64,000 nucleotides of DNA from Ustilaginoidea virens (Eukaryota > Ascomycota > Sordariomycetes > Hypocreales > Clavicipitaceae): the NCBI RefSeq assembly GCF_000687475.1, contig NC_057322.1, positions 2,046,001 to 2,110,000 on the forward strand, read 5' to 3'. The notes beneath the pieces were generated by a model, which saw only the letters and a list, made by a program, of their open reading frames with translations, was not told the origin of the DNA and ran no database searches. The translations under genes and the position numbers were made by a program. This document shows, piece by piece, positions 9,428 to 19,545 of this stretch (its first letter is position 1; each line of letters starts with the position of its first letter).

Positions 9428-10160
9428 GAGCACGTAAACAGAGCGGGAAGGGTTTTCGAACACACCGGGAACGCTAAGCCTAAAATAGAACTTGTACCTT
9501 TACACATATTTTCTATGAGTAGTAACGTGCCGCATTTTTCTTCCTTCCTGCTACTCCATACACTTTTCTCCTTCCTACACCACCACACACACATTATCAC
9601 GACTTTTGCCTACGCAATAGCTTCAGAAGCAACCCCGACGCCCTATATTATCCCTTTATCTGATATTGAGTGTAGATATCATATATCGCTTTATATGCAT
9701 ACGACTTTAGTTGTCGGAATCGCTATCGCAATTGCTCTAATTGGGCATATTGATAATTGGGCATATTGTGGCCCCTTTTCCCTGCGCCTTAATGGGGCAT
9801 ATGGGCAACCCGGCCCGGCCGCGCCGATACATGTGACCACAATACGCGCACAAAAAAGAAAAATATCGTGTAATTCTTCCTTTTGCCTCCTTTTCCTACC
9901 TTTGATAGTTAGTCATAAGTAAAGTAATAGAATCCTTTGCTTAGTGACCATATGGTACCTGATACCACGCGCGCGACCCTACGTACAATTAGGTATACCG
10001 AGTTCCTATTACTAATAAGTATGCATACTTTAAAGGTTCGCAGCAGTAAAAATGCGGGTATGTTACTACTCATAGAAAATATATGCAAAGGTATAAGTTC
10101 TCTTTTAGGCTTAGCGTTCCCGGTGTGTTCGAAAACCCTTCCCGCTCTGTTTACGTACTC
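9428..10160. mobile_element. MITE family A copy 2 (Mutator-like, non-autonomous), 733 bp
   Basis: The left end begins GAGCACGTAAACAGAGCGGG and the right end, reverse-complemented, begins GAGTACGTAAACAGAGCGGG. The inverted repeats run about 110 bp with only a few differences. The flanks are AGAACCAAC (9419-9427) and AGAACCAAT (10161-10169), a 9-bp duplication with one mismatch. The interior has AT-rich repeats such as two TTGGGCATATTG units near 9739-9766 and no transposase frame. Same family as 1192-1623 but about 300 bp longer inside. Confidence 0.85.
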
Positions 10161-10169
10161 AGAACCAAT

Positions 10170-12230
10170 GGACCCCTATGACGTGGCAAATGCGTGAGAT
10201 GCTGTGCTGCCGAAGAATAAAACTCATCTTGACACGTCAAACCTAACCACTCTTGGGCTGTGGACCGCAGCTGAAGCGGCAAGGCGCGGAAAATCAGGGC
10301 ATTTATTTTCCACACTGGCGCGTTACTGGATTCAGTAACAATCTGCAGTACGGTGTACAAAGCATTACGCGTCCCACACAATTCCAAGGGGGCCCCAAAC
10401 CCTGTTGCGATTTGATACATGACGCTTGACGTGCCCTTTGATTGGTCATGGTTACGAAGAAGACGCGCGTTTCGCTACGTTAGCCTTGCGCTACCAGACC
10501 ATGATCCGCCACCTACGATGATTCTCTCCAGGGTCCATGCCGGCCAAGAAGGTGAAAGTCGAATGCTTGGAAAAAAGTGGCGCGCCTCGACTGGCGCTTC
10601 TCCTCGGGCCACGGCCAGAATAACACCGAGTGCCAACCACAGCCCGACGATCCGAGCATGAAGCCGGTTGCAATTGGACATCGGCCGGCCAGGCTTCCAA
10701 ACAGGGCAGATACAGGTATGGTTTACGTCTAGTGGGAGGGTCGGGCCCGGTCACCTCCAATGACCGGAGCGAGACAACCTCGCCTTGTAGCGTCTCCCAA
10801 GGACCATGAATGGCCGGCTCGATGGGGACTCGGGCAGCCGACCTGGTGCCATCCGCGTCAAAGTCTCCGAAGAAACGGAGCTACCAGGTCCCCATTTCGT
10901 TGAGACGAAGCCAAAGCAAGGCGAGCAACATCTTGGGCCGCAGTGCTGGGCTCGATTGACTTTACAGCGGAGGCTGCGCAGGGCGCATGTCCAGCGGTCA
11001 AACGGTCTAGCGTGCAGGGCGGCGATAGCAGCAGCCGTACAGAGGCCTGCCAAAGGTCTGTTGCAAAGGGCCGACATGACAGGCTGCCACCATCGCGATA
11101 AGACGTATTGCACAGGGAGTCGATAGCTCTTCGCGATAGGAAATCAATATCAAATGGAAACAGTAGCTGACTTGGAATTCGGGGCGCAACAGTCCGGGTC
11201 GTTGATTTTCCACCTATCAGCTGCGGCATCTAGGCTTTCTCGATAGATTGCTTCTTTTGCAACATCCTATCCTCGTATTTTCCTGTCCGGTACCGTATGC
11301 CACGCTGCATTCGTGTTCGCGCTGGCCGTATAGAATAGTCTGGCCTCGTAGCAGTGAGTCGTCTGTTGCAAATGACTCGCGGATAGGTGCCCCCCGTACT
11401 TACGGGCTAGTTGTAACCCGTGCCCTCCTATCCCCGTCTATATCCGGGGAGGGGCCTATTTCCATCAGGCATACTCTTTAGCCCTATTGGCTACCCCACC
11501 ACGCCTGGTATCGCTTGCTAGCCTACTGCTGCCTTTTGCGAAAGATGGGGGTATTAAATTGCCCTACTGTGATGGCTGTAGGAAAGACGCAAGGGAAGTC
11601 TGCCGCGGCTGGATATCCTGCAATGAATGTCAGTATATGCCGCCATGTGCTGCTGATGGCAGCGGCTATGTGGGCATGGGGTATATCCTCTGTGTAACTA
11701 CCTAGTGACTGTCTAGGTTACGTGGCGATATGGCCCACGGGATGCAAGGAGTGTGTATATTGAGCCCCCTTCCAACAGCGTATGCCACAGTAATTCAGGG
11801 GGTGTGGTTGGCAGCCAGAGAAGCGAGTGCTTGATGCATCCATCAGAAGAGGCTGGCCGCGTGTTCCCCGTACTTGAATTTTCTGTCAACAGCTTTTGCG
11901 TTTACATCACACCGTTGGCCATTGGCCGTCTTCTTTTCTCGGTGATATCGACCTAAAGCTCTTACACGGGCAGGGAACACGCCGCCCCCGCAGAGGGGCC
12001 GGATACAATAGAACCGAGCGCAGCTGAAAAGGAGGGGTCTGTTCCGTTCCAGGTTAGTCTGTAGAAGGGTTCTAGGTAGGGCTATATGGGTACGTGGCGC
12101 GCTAGAGTCACTCACTCAATACATCGACATGGAGCAGGCGCTTTGGGTTGCGGGTTAGTTACTCCGCCTTCCTCTGTCGCCCTAGTCAACGGGAGTCGGG
12201 ACCAAAGGCTGGTAGTTAAAGACAGAGAGA

Positions 12231-12268
<38 letters not shown>

Positions 12269-12972
12269 AGGAAGCAGGTCTAGCTGCGCCACATACAGGA
12301 CTTTGCAGAGTCAGCTTTGTTCGTCGGGTGAATTTTCAAACGCACAAGGCACGTGTAAGCGACAAGGCTGTGCGTGTGCGCTAGGCCTTTGTTGGTCTAG
12401 CCGCGGCGGCGAGTCGTGGCCGACGGCGCGGTGTCTTAACCTTATGTCAGGCCAGTTTGGCGGCGATGCCTTCTCCCCTAGCCCATCCCGGCCTCCGCTC
12501 GCCTCCGACCGCCCCCGGCCCACGCCCCACCCGTGGTCGGCTCAGCGCGAGGACAAAGGGGGTTTTTTTTTAATTTATTATTTATTATTATTTATTTTCG
12601 CTTTCGGGAATAATGTTGACGCTAGGGTTCGTGACGCACGATATGCCTCGATGGTTTCAAATCGTGGCAGGTGCTGCTCCCGCCGACCGAGGCGCCATCT
12701 TCACGTCCGACACCCTTGCCAGACGTTTTGCCTAGACCGGGGCCCTGGAACCCTGGAGGTTGGAAGGCGGGGAGCAACAGCTGACGTGTTGGGTGTTGGA
12801 GATGTGCGGCGTTGGGGGCCGCCGGTGGGAAAAAGAGGCAACATATAAGTCGTAACCTGCACGGCCCCTGGCCCCAAGCCCCCAGGCTTCGAAGCGACCC
12901 CAGGAAACTTCTATGCATTGGTTTTTTTCAGGAACAAGCAGGACTTCGTCGAGCCCCCCCACGACCGCTGCC
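10170..12972. other. Gene-poor intergenic region
   Basis: No gene is supported in 2.8 kb. A minus-strand frame (10420-10151) starts with ATG but runs into the end of the adjacent MITE. A plus-strand stretch near 11555-11650 encodes paired cysteines (YCDGC, then SCNEC) reminiscent of a zinc finger but has no start or family match. A GA dinucleotide tract lies at 12221-12270 and an AT-rich segment at about 12565-12600. The last 200 bp presumably holds the promoter of the secreted protein gene. Confidence 0.4.
12221..12270. repeat. (GA)n microsatellite
   Basis: About 50 bp of almost uninterrupted GA dinucleotides, with small interruptions (GGGA near the start and AAAG at the end). Confidence 0.9.
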
Positions 12973-13761
12973 ATGATCCCCCCCCTCCTGGTCATCTTGT
13001 CCCTGTCGGCATGTGCTCAAGCGGTCCAGGTGTCTAGCGAACAGGCTGTCGCCTACTTCATCTCGCAACTGAACCAGACAATCTCCATAGACATGGCCAA
13101 TCCACCCTGGATGGATGGTGATATTCAAGACGTTCCTCTATCTTGCATAGACCAGGAATGCCCCGTGGCGCAGTTGTGGAAGCGCACCTTGCTGCAGTCC
13201 CTTGACTACGTTGATATCCTGTATACAGCGCATAGTGAAACACCCAGGCTCAACGCCGGAACCGAAGACATGCTCATTTCATTCGCAAAGTCAACCTCTG
13301 TTATGGTGGCGACTACCTGGGGCTGGCATATCGGGGCCAAGTTCTCCTATTCAGGCCAAGCAATACAAGTCGGTTATGGCGTTTCAACTACAGTCGCTAC
13401 AACAGTAACAACATCCGAGACCGACTCCATCAACTGCCAGGCAGGCTACGAGTGCACCGTCAAGACGCTCACCTTCTACACCATGGTCCACGGCAAGTGC
13501 GTCACGCCGACCTATCTCTCGTGCTGGGGCGTTTACAACATCTGCGACTACGCGACCCAGCCCTGCCCGGCGTTCCAAAACCTACACGATGCCACGTGCC
13601 GTGCCGATCAGCCGGTATCGCCCTGCTCTATTAGGGTTCCGCTCCTTGATGACGAGAACCAACCAATTATTGCCAAGGTCGCTGTTTCCAATAAGATCCC
13701 TGGCGGCACCAAGAGGAGCCTAGGGCGGAGGTTACCGAGGCCGAGGTTAGGAAAGAGATGA
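12973..13761 (+). CDS. Secreted cysteine-rich protein of unknown function
   Basis: Single exon, 262 residues from the ATG at 12973. This start gives a clean signal peptide (MIPPLLVILSLSACAQA). The ATG at 12913 is in frame but would add a Ser/Thr-rich leader ahead of it. The mature protein has about a dozen cysteines, mostly in the C-terminal half (NCQAGYEC, GKCVTPTYLSC, YNIC, QPCPAF, ATC, SPC). A central run of alternating polar and apolar residues (about 115-155; GVSTTVATTVTTSET) looks like a long beta-hairpin. The tail is strongly basic, with KR and RR pairs that Kex2-like proteases could cut. The hairpin pattern is reminiscent of aerolysin/ETX-MTX2-type pore-forming proteins, but I have no motif that proves it. 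Confidence 0.65.
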   Translation: MIPPLLVILSLSACAQAVQVSSEQAVAYFISQLNQTISIDMANPPWMDGDIQDVPLSCIDQECPVAQLWKRTLLQSLDYVDILYTAHSETPRLNAGTEDMLISFAKSTSVMVATTWGWHIGAKFSYSGQAIQVGYGVSTTVATTVTTSETDSINCQAGYECTVKTLTFYTMVHGKCVTPTYLSCWGVYNICDYATQPCPAFQNLHDATCRADQPVSPCSIRVPLLDDENQPIIAKVAVSNKIPGGTKRSLGRRLPRPRLGKR

Positions 13762-14291
13762 GAACCGGACGACGTGGCTTGCCTAGGTGGTTGCTGGGCG
13801 GGAATAAGAATAATGAATCGGCTAGAAACGAGGAATAGACGGGTGCGGCATTCCTTTTGCACGATAATACTATCAATCAATAATCATACTTGTATATAGG
13901 CAGTCGGATTAGATAAGATAAGATAAGCAGCAATGGAGGCTGGACACGTGACGGGCCGAAACCCCTGAATTGGTTGGGGGAAGTGGGAACATGGAGTTAC
14001 GTGCCGAGAACGAAATCCCTAAAGTCTAAAAAAATGGCTGGGGGGCGCTTAATAGTTATGTACGGAGTACATGCCCGAGTAACGGACGACTAGTTGACAG
14101 GTGTTCTCCGCCGTCCGGACTCGGAAGCTGCGGAGGAAACCCTGCCCAGCTCCTCCTCGGTCCACAGACGAACAACTCGGGGGCTTGTCAATTCTTCTCT
14201 GTCGCATCCCCGTCGCATCCCCGTCGCATCCTGGTCGCTCCGCCGTCTCTTCGTCTTGTCGTCTTGTTTAGCGGCTCATACCTCCTTCAAA
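13762..14291. promoter_or_regulatory. Intergenic region and promoter of the ipa-type gene
   Basis: Contains a GATAAGATAAGATAAG run at 13913-13927 (GATA-factor-type sites), an exact TACGGAGTA at 14061-14069 and a CGCATCCCCGT short repeat at about 14198-14230, followed by a CT-rich leader. The frame open from 14094 to the start at 14292 is taken as untranslated. Confidence 0.45.
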
Positions 14292-16880
14292 ATGTCCTTT
14301 CTCCAGCCGCGGACGGAGCACCGCTTCGATCCCCGTGAACCGCATCCCGAGCTGGAGGGCGTAGACATTGGCCATCTCCAACACACCGACTGGGAGAACA
14401 ACAGCGACCCTTTCGGCATGTACACCTCCAAAGGCCTGCCTCCCCCGCCGGTGGTGTCCGCCCATCATGTTCGCCGTCAGGCCAAGGAGAGAGTATCCAG
14501 CATCATGGCCAACTACCGCCTGCTGCGGGCCATAGTGGAGCGTCACGAGGAAAAGATCCAGAAGCGATGGGAGAAGAAGACCAAGGCCCAGCGGCTGGCC
14601 ATCTTGCTTCAGCAGTGGCCCGAAATGCCCAAGGACCACCGCCCCGAGTTTGCCGCCTTTCGTAAACACCCCCAGCTGTTGCACCAGGCGGCGGCCCGGT
14701 ATTCAGGCTCCTTCAGATGGCCCTACATCAACCAAGAGGACCTGGCCAAGCCCAGGACACTGCCTTTCCTCCTCAGCTCCCGAGGCCGGAACCATCCCAG
14801 CGTTTTCGCCGCAGCCGACGGGGATTCGATGCATCTGGGCAAGGTGACCATGGTCATTGTCCCCGTCTTTCTCAACTGTTACATCATGCTGCTGAACGGC
14901 ATGACCCGGGACGACGACTACGGCAGGGTCGTGGGCTTTGAGGAACATCCAGACGCCTTCTATTGGATGACTACGCGTAAGCAGTTCCTTCCCGGGGAAG
15001 GCCTGGTTATTCTCGAAGCCCAGGACCGGCTGCTTGCCTTTCTCGTTTCTTGCTGTAAGCAGATACTGCACGAGATTCCGCCCGGCGAGCTGACCGGGGA
15101 CAAGCATCCGATACTGCCAGAGCCATGCGCCAAAGCAAACGCCCATGTCGGCGGCCTCGCTTCCCTGGCCACCTTGGCTCAGGAGGCGCCGTATCGGGTT
15201 CCCGCGAGGCTTGATCTGGAAAAGATTGAGTCGCTGCTGGCTGCGCGCGCTTCGCGTGCCGAAGAGCATCTGTGGGCTCTGCGGGAAGATCCGAGCTACT
15301 TTGCCGAGCAGCTGATTGAGATGCGGGAACACAGGCAAGAGATGCTGAAGGACACTCAAGGCAGCCTTCACCCGACAATGAAGCTCCCGAGGCAGGGACT
15401 TTTATGGGCTCGCGTCATAGGTGACGTGATTCTCCAGGCGACCCTCCAGCTGGAGTTCTTTTCCGAGCTGCACGGCCAGGCTCGTAAGCTCAGGATTCTT
15501 CACAGGAAATACGAGCGCGAGATATCCCCGCTTCGAGATCTGCCAGAGGAGTTCCTCGGCGCCCTGCTCAAGTTCCGGCATTACCTGAACCAGGTGACAA
15601 AGGGGCCGCTCAACCTGCTGAAGCAGTCTGTCGTGGCTTCGCCGCCAATGAGGCAATTCTTCGTCCGGGAGGTGCCCGAGTCATCAAGCTCGTCCAAGAT
15701 CACGGTCACGGGGAAACCCGGGGTGAAGTTGGACAAAACCACGTCGCATTTGATCTGGTTGCTGCGGACCCTGTGGGAAGACGGCTACAACCTGTTCATC
15801 TGTCGCTTGCCCACCTTGGTGGACGAGCTCGACCGGTTGATGCAAGCGGACCAAAAGGCCCGGGACTTGATATCTCCCTACGTCGCCATGCTGGTGGGCG
15901 ACCTTGCCGTAACGGGCGAGTGTCTCAGGCAGCTGGACATTTACCAGCCCTGGGCCAACAACTTTGAAGCCGCCCTGTGCGACAGGGAAAAAGACATCAA
16001 GGCCGAGTTTGCAGAACGCACCAAGCTCATGGCTCAGGTCATGGACACCCTCCGCGAGGAGAAGCTGCTCCGGCTCAGCCCCTTTGGCGATCCGTCAGAC
16101 AACAAGTTTGACTATCCAGTGGGCAGGCGGCGGAACAAGGAGAACACGGAGAAGCTCCGCGCGGCGGAGGCTAATCTGGATGCCTTCTGGCGCAAGTTCG
16201 ACGAAACGTTGTACGCCAAGCTCGGCAGCCTGGAGGGCACCTCGCTCGGGCACGTCCTCTCCAAAGCGTGGCCCCTGCAGCGAACGCCGCCCTGGGCCGA
16301 GCCGGCTGCCGTCAAGGCCGACGAGCCAGGCAAGGACTCTCGCACAAGCCCGGAGGCACCCGCGAAACCCTTTTCCACACTGTTCATCGGCCACGAGGAG
16401 CCCTCTCCTCGCAAGGAACTGCCAGCCGAAAGGGAGGCCAGGCGCAAGGTCAAGACACGCGGAGCAGCTCAGACGTGCCCGGCGCCGACTGCGGACGCAG
16501 CAGCCCTCGCGACGCCCTTTGCCGAGGCGCGGCCGACTCGTGAGCCCGTCCTTTGGGTAGACTCTCGCTCCCTCAAGGTGTTCCGCATCGTCTTCTTCGA
16601 CCCCACTGCCAACACGACCCCCGGCGAAGTGGCGTGGACCGATTTCCTCCACGCGATGAACCATGCCGGATTCAGTGCGCGAAAGCTGTACGGGTCGGTG
16701 TGGCACTTCCAGCCGACCGTGCTGGATGTCGAGAGAAGCATCCAGTTCCACGAGCCGCACCCCCGGGGCAAGATTCCGTTTCTGATTGCACGGCGGCACG
16801 GGAGGAGGCTGCACAGGGCGTACGGGTGGACTGATAGGACGTTTGCGTTGAAGGCGAAAGATGATACGCACGGCGGCTGA
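14292..16880 (+). CDS. Large 'ipa'-type protein with a HicA-like C-terminal domain
   Basis: Single exon, 862 residues from the ATG at 14292, which has a strong context (TTCAAAATG) and begins MSFLQPRTEHRFDP. Upstream in-frame codons back to 14094 read like leader sequence. The bulk is helical and charged, without signal or membrane segments. Proteins of this architecture are annotated in Hypocreales as 'ipa protein', function unknown. The final ~110 residues (about 750-860) contain WTDFLHAMNHAGF, a GSVWHF segment, FHEPHP and YGWTDRTF, matching the layout of the small dsRBD-like HicA fold of bacterial toxin-antitoxin systems. A linker rich in Pro, Ala and Lys (about 675-750) precedes it. Whether it has RNase activity is unknown. 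Confidence 0.75.
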   Translation: MSFLQPRTEHRFDPREPHPELEGVDIGHLQHTDWENNSDPFGMYTSKGLPPPPVVSAHHVRRQAKERVSSIMANYRLLRAIVERHEEKIQKRWEKKTKAQRLAILLQQWPEMPKDHRPEFAAFRKHPQLLHQAAARYSGSFRWPYINQEDLAKPRTLPFLLSSRGRNHPSVFAAADGDSMHLGKVTMVIVPVFLNCYIMLLNGMTRDDDYGRVVGFEEHPDAFYWMTTRKQFLPGEGLVILEAQDRLLAFLVSCCKQILHEIPPGELTGDKHPILPEPCAKANAHVGGLASLATLAQEAPYRVPARLDLEKIESLLAARASRAEEHLWALREDPSYFAEQLIEMREHRQEMLKDTQGSLHPTMKLPRQGLLWARVIGDVILQATLQLEFFSELHGQARKLRILHRKYEREISPLRDLPEEFLGALLKFRHYLNQVTKGPLNLLKQSVVASPPMRQFFVREVPESSSSSKITVTGKPGVKLDKTTSHLIWLLRTLWEDGYNLFICRLPTLVDELDRLMQADQKARDLISPYVAMLVGDLAVTGECLRQLDIYQPWANNFEAALCDREKDIKAEFAERTKLMAQVMDTLREEKLLRLSPFGDPSDNKFDYPVGRRRNKENTEKLRAAEANLDAFWRKFDETLYAKLGSLEGTSLGHVLSKAWPLQRTPPWAEPAAVKADEPGKDSRTSPEAPAKPFSTLFIGHEEPSPRKELPAEREARRKVKTRGAAQTCPAPTADAAALATPFAEARPTREPVLWVDSRSLKVFRIVFFDPTANTTPGEVAWTDFLHAMNHAGFSARKLYGSVWHFQPTVLDVERSIQFHEPHPRGKIPFLIARRHGRRLHRAYGWTDRTFALKAKDDTHGG

Positions 16881-18137
16881 GCCGGGTTTGGATGTCGGTT
16901 GGAGACTTCGCGGGGCATTTCGGTTGATATAGCGTTTTCGCCAAAGGCGGCCGATTGGGATTTGCATGTTTGGTTCGGCGTCATGTAGGTGGGCATGTAA
17001 CGTTTTGTCTGATGTAGACTTGCCAAAACGGCCGCCGATAATGTAGGCGCACGGCGAGCCGCACTCTTGCATGCGTGGCCCGTCAGCCGTCGCAGCACTG
17101 ATGCTCGACTCTACGTTGGCGTTGCCTGCTTCCATGTTGGGGCAGACACGGGATCGATGACTTGAGCTGTCCATTGCGCGGTTGGCCCCAGACGTGGGTA
17201 ACGCGGATGGCGTCGGTCTGATGCCGGGAAAGCTTTGCCCTCATCTTGCACTACAATAGCCGTCACCACCGTAAGTGTTTGGTGGGACGTGCCAGGCGGT
17301 AGACCGTGCTGGGATGGCGCTGCTCAATGAATATCAGATGCGCCGAGGACAATACCGTTCCCGCCGACTGCGTGCTATTTCGGAAACGCCTTTCGACATG
17401 AGGCATGACATGCGGCGTGAACATGTGAGGTAATCTGGCATTCTGCGCCCGGGGTATTTCGCATCGCGGACGAGCATGGCCCGAACATCAGGGCCCAAAG
17501 ACCGTGTGAGATTCGAAAGCCTCGTGGTCAAAACAGGACGTGCTAGATGACCATGGATCGGACTGTTGATGCTGGCCGCAGTTGGTTGCGCATGCCAGCA
17601 GGGACGGTCCCGAATGCCCGGGAGGCAGAACAGACGCCATGCCTGGATTGATGTTTCGCAACAGCCACGGCGTACGATGGCGGACGGCATGGCCGAGCGA
17701 GGATCGCCGGGCAATCAGTACCTGGGATAAAGCAGCGCGTTAGACACGGGGTTTTCTGCTTTTGCCATTGCCGTCGTGGCTTTCCATGGCGAAGGTATAT
17801 TTGTATGTCGTGATGCAGTTCTCCCAGCTGCTTGACCGGCGAGCTGCTTCCAGTCTGGAGCTGCGCCAGGGGGGCCCGTCTCCGTTATCCACGGAAATCG
17901 GGCCGGCCGCTTCTATCCCCGAGAAAGCCAAGCCGTGGACGAAGCAAGCCCAGCCAGCCCAGCCAGCCCAGCCATCTCCAGCCCGATCATGCCAATCCAC
18001 ATCAACACCAACCTAGCGAGCCACCGCCGCGCTGGCTCTTGCGTGCCGTCCACCGTCTATGACTTCCATGCCCATGCTCTAGTGTATATGCACCCCCCGT
18101 TGGTAACTGAAAACCAGAAAATGAAGGAAAAGAAACA
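16881..18137. other. Intergenic region between convergent genes
   Basis: Tail-to-tail spacer between the ipa-type gene and the PLP homeostasis gene. Minus-strand open frames across 16469-17174 overlap the ipa coding region and are explained by its high GC content. A short CCAGCCCAGCCAGCC repeat is at about 17947-17975. Nothing else is supported. Confidence 0.4.
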
Positions 18138-19199
18138 TCACTCTCTAATCTTGGCATCTGCCCTGGCCGGTCTCTCGCCAAAGATGGTGCTCCCGACTCG
18201 GATTTCCCCGCTGCCCATCCTGATGGCGCCCTCGAAGTCGTCGCTCATGCCCATGCTCAGCTCCAGCTGGCCCTGCTGCAGGCCCAGCTCCCGCGCCACC
18301 AGGTCCCTCTGCTGCCCCAGCGTCGCAAAGTCCTCGTTTTCGCCCCCCGCCGCGGCGGCCTGGCTCCGCGCAACGGCGCCAATCGTCATGAGCCCCAGGA
18401 GGCGGAGGTTCGGACACGACTCCACCACGTGCCGGCACAGCGAGACGGTTTCCTCGCCGGGGCGGCAGCCCGACTTGGCTTCCTCGCCCGACGTGTTGAC
18501 CTGCACGTGGACGCCGAGCCGGGGAAGCGACGGGTCGGACGAGAGCAGCGCGCCGCGCGCCGAGTCGAGCAGCGAGGCCTTTTTGCTGTCGTGGACGGAC
18601 GAGACGCAGAACAGGTTGGGGATCCTGGCCAGGGCTTTGCAGTCGCCTGGGCTGGTCAGAAAAAGGGGGGAAACGAGGTGCAAGCGACCGAGGAAGGGAG
18701 GAAGGAAGAAAGAAGAAAAGAAAAGAAAAGAAAACAAAAGAAAAGAAGAAAATATAGGCCAGGGAGAGGGGGGGGCTGGGTGTACTGACTGGATTGCAGC
18801 CGGCCGATAAAGTGCCACTGGATGGATTTCGGCAGCAGCTCAACCTTGTCCGCCAGCTCCTTGGCGTAGTTTTCGCCAAAGTGGCGGTGCGAGGCCGGTG
18901 CTTGATGGAGGGCCAGAATGTCGTTGGCCGGCTTGAGCTTGGAAACTGCGACGAGTCGCGGCTGGTATGGTGAGTCTTTTGTCTTCTCTCCATGCTCCCT
19001 GAGCGGGCGGACACGTCGTCGGCGGCAGGGGAGGCATGAGACATGTGGGCTTGGCTCATGACCTCCGTCAGGCGAGGTGAAGGCGACTTACATTCCGGCG
19101 GTTGGCGACCGCACTGATGCGCGCCTTGACGGACTCAAGCTGCGACGTGAGAGCCTGCGCTCTGGCTGGATTGATGCGCATTTCCTCGGCTGGGCTCAT
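18138..19199 (-). CDS. Pyridoxal phosphate homeostasis protein (YggS/PROSC/YBL036C family)
   Basis: PLP-binding, alanine-racemase-fold protein that buffers intracellular pyridoxal phosphate; expected in cytosol and/or mitochondria. Three exons on the minus strand: 19199-19092, 18961-18790 and 18646-18138, giving 262 residues. The PLP lysine lies in LVAVSKLKP. The family motifs HFGENYAKEL, WHFIGRLQS, GLMTIG and the C-terminal SMGMSDDFEGAI...VGSTIFGER are all present. The ATG at 19199 (MSPAEEMRINPARAQAL) fits fungal relatives; the one at 19181 is an alternative. Intron 2 is full of AAGAAAAG-type purine repeats. It is divergent from the Cog7-like gene, 346 bp away. Confidence 0.92.
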
Positions 19200-19545
19200 T
19201 TCGAAGTCGTCCGTTGCATCGTCCGGTGCGGCGAGGAGGGGGGGGCGGATCGAGGGGGGCAGATCCAGGGTAAGAATTTCGTGGGGAAGGGGCACGGGTT
19301 GGGGGGGTTGGGGCACATGCTGGTGGCCCTGGGTTTTAGGGAGTGGCTTGCGTCGGGGCTCGAAACCGGACTCGGCTGTGGATTCATCGTGTCTGGTGGG
19401 GCAAGGTTCCGTCGACCAGCTGCGTGCCGTGTCTCAAACATCTACACCTACACCTGTCCATCTGTTGGACAACTTGAAAAGATAGCAGAGAGACGGACCC
19501 CGAGTCGGACCCCGAGTCGGACTCTCCAACTCTCAGCCAGTTGCA
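19200..19545. promoter_or_regulatory. Bidirectional promoter between the PLP homeostasis and Cog7-like genes
   Basis: 346 bp between divergent start codons. Contains G-runs at about 19238-19258 and 19300-19310 and a duplicated CGGACCCCGAGT just before the Cog7-like start (19494-19518). No TATA box is evident. Confidence 0.5.

Noticed and set aside
10151..10420. 89-codon minus-strand frame with a real ATG
   Set aside because: It ends inside the inverted repeat of the adjacent MITE and has no recognisable family; kept only as a note in the intergenic entry.
11487..11705. Plus-strand frame with YCDGC and SCNEC, resembling a ZZ-type zinc finger
   Set aside because: No ATG at its beginning, the remaining zinc ligands and the family text are missing.
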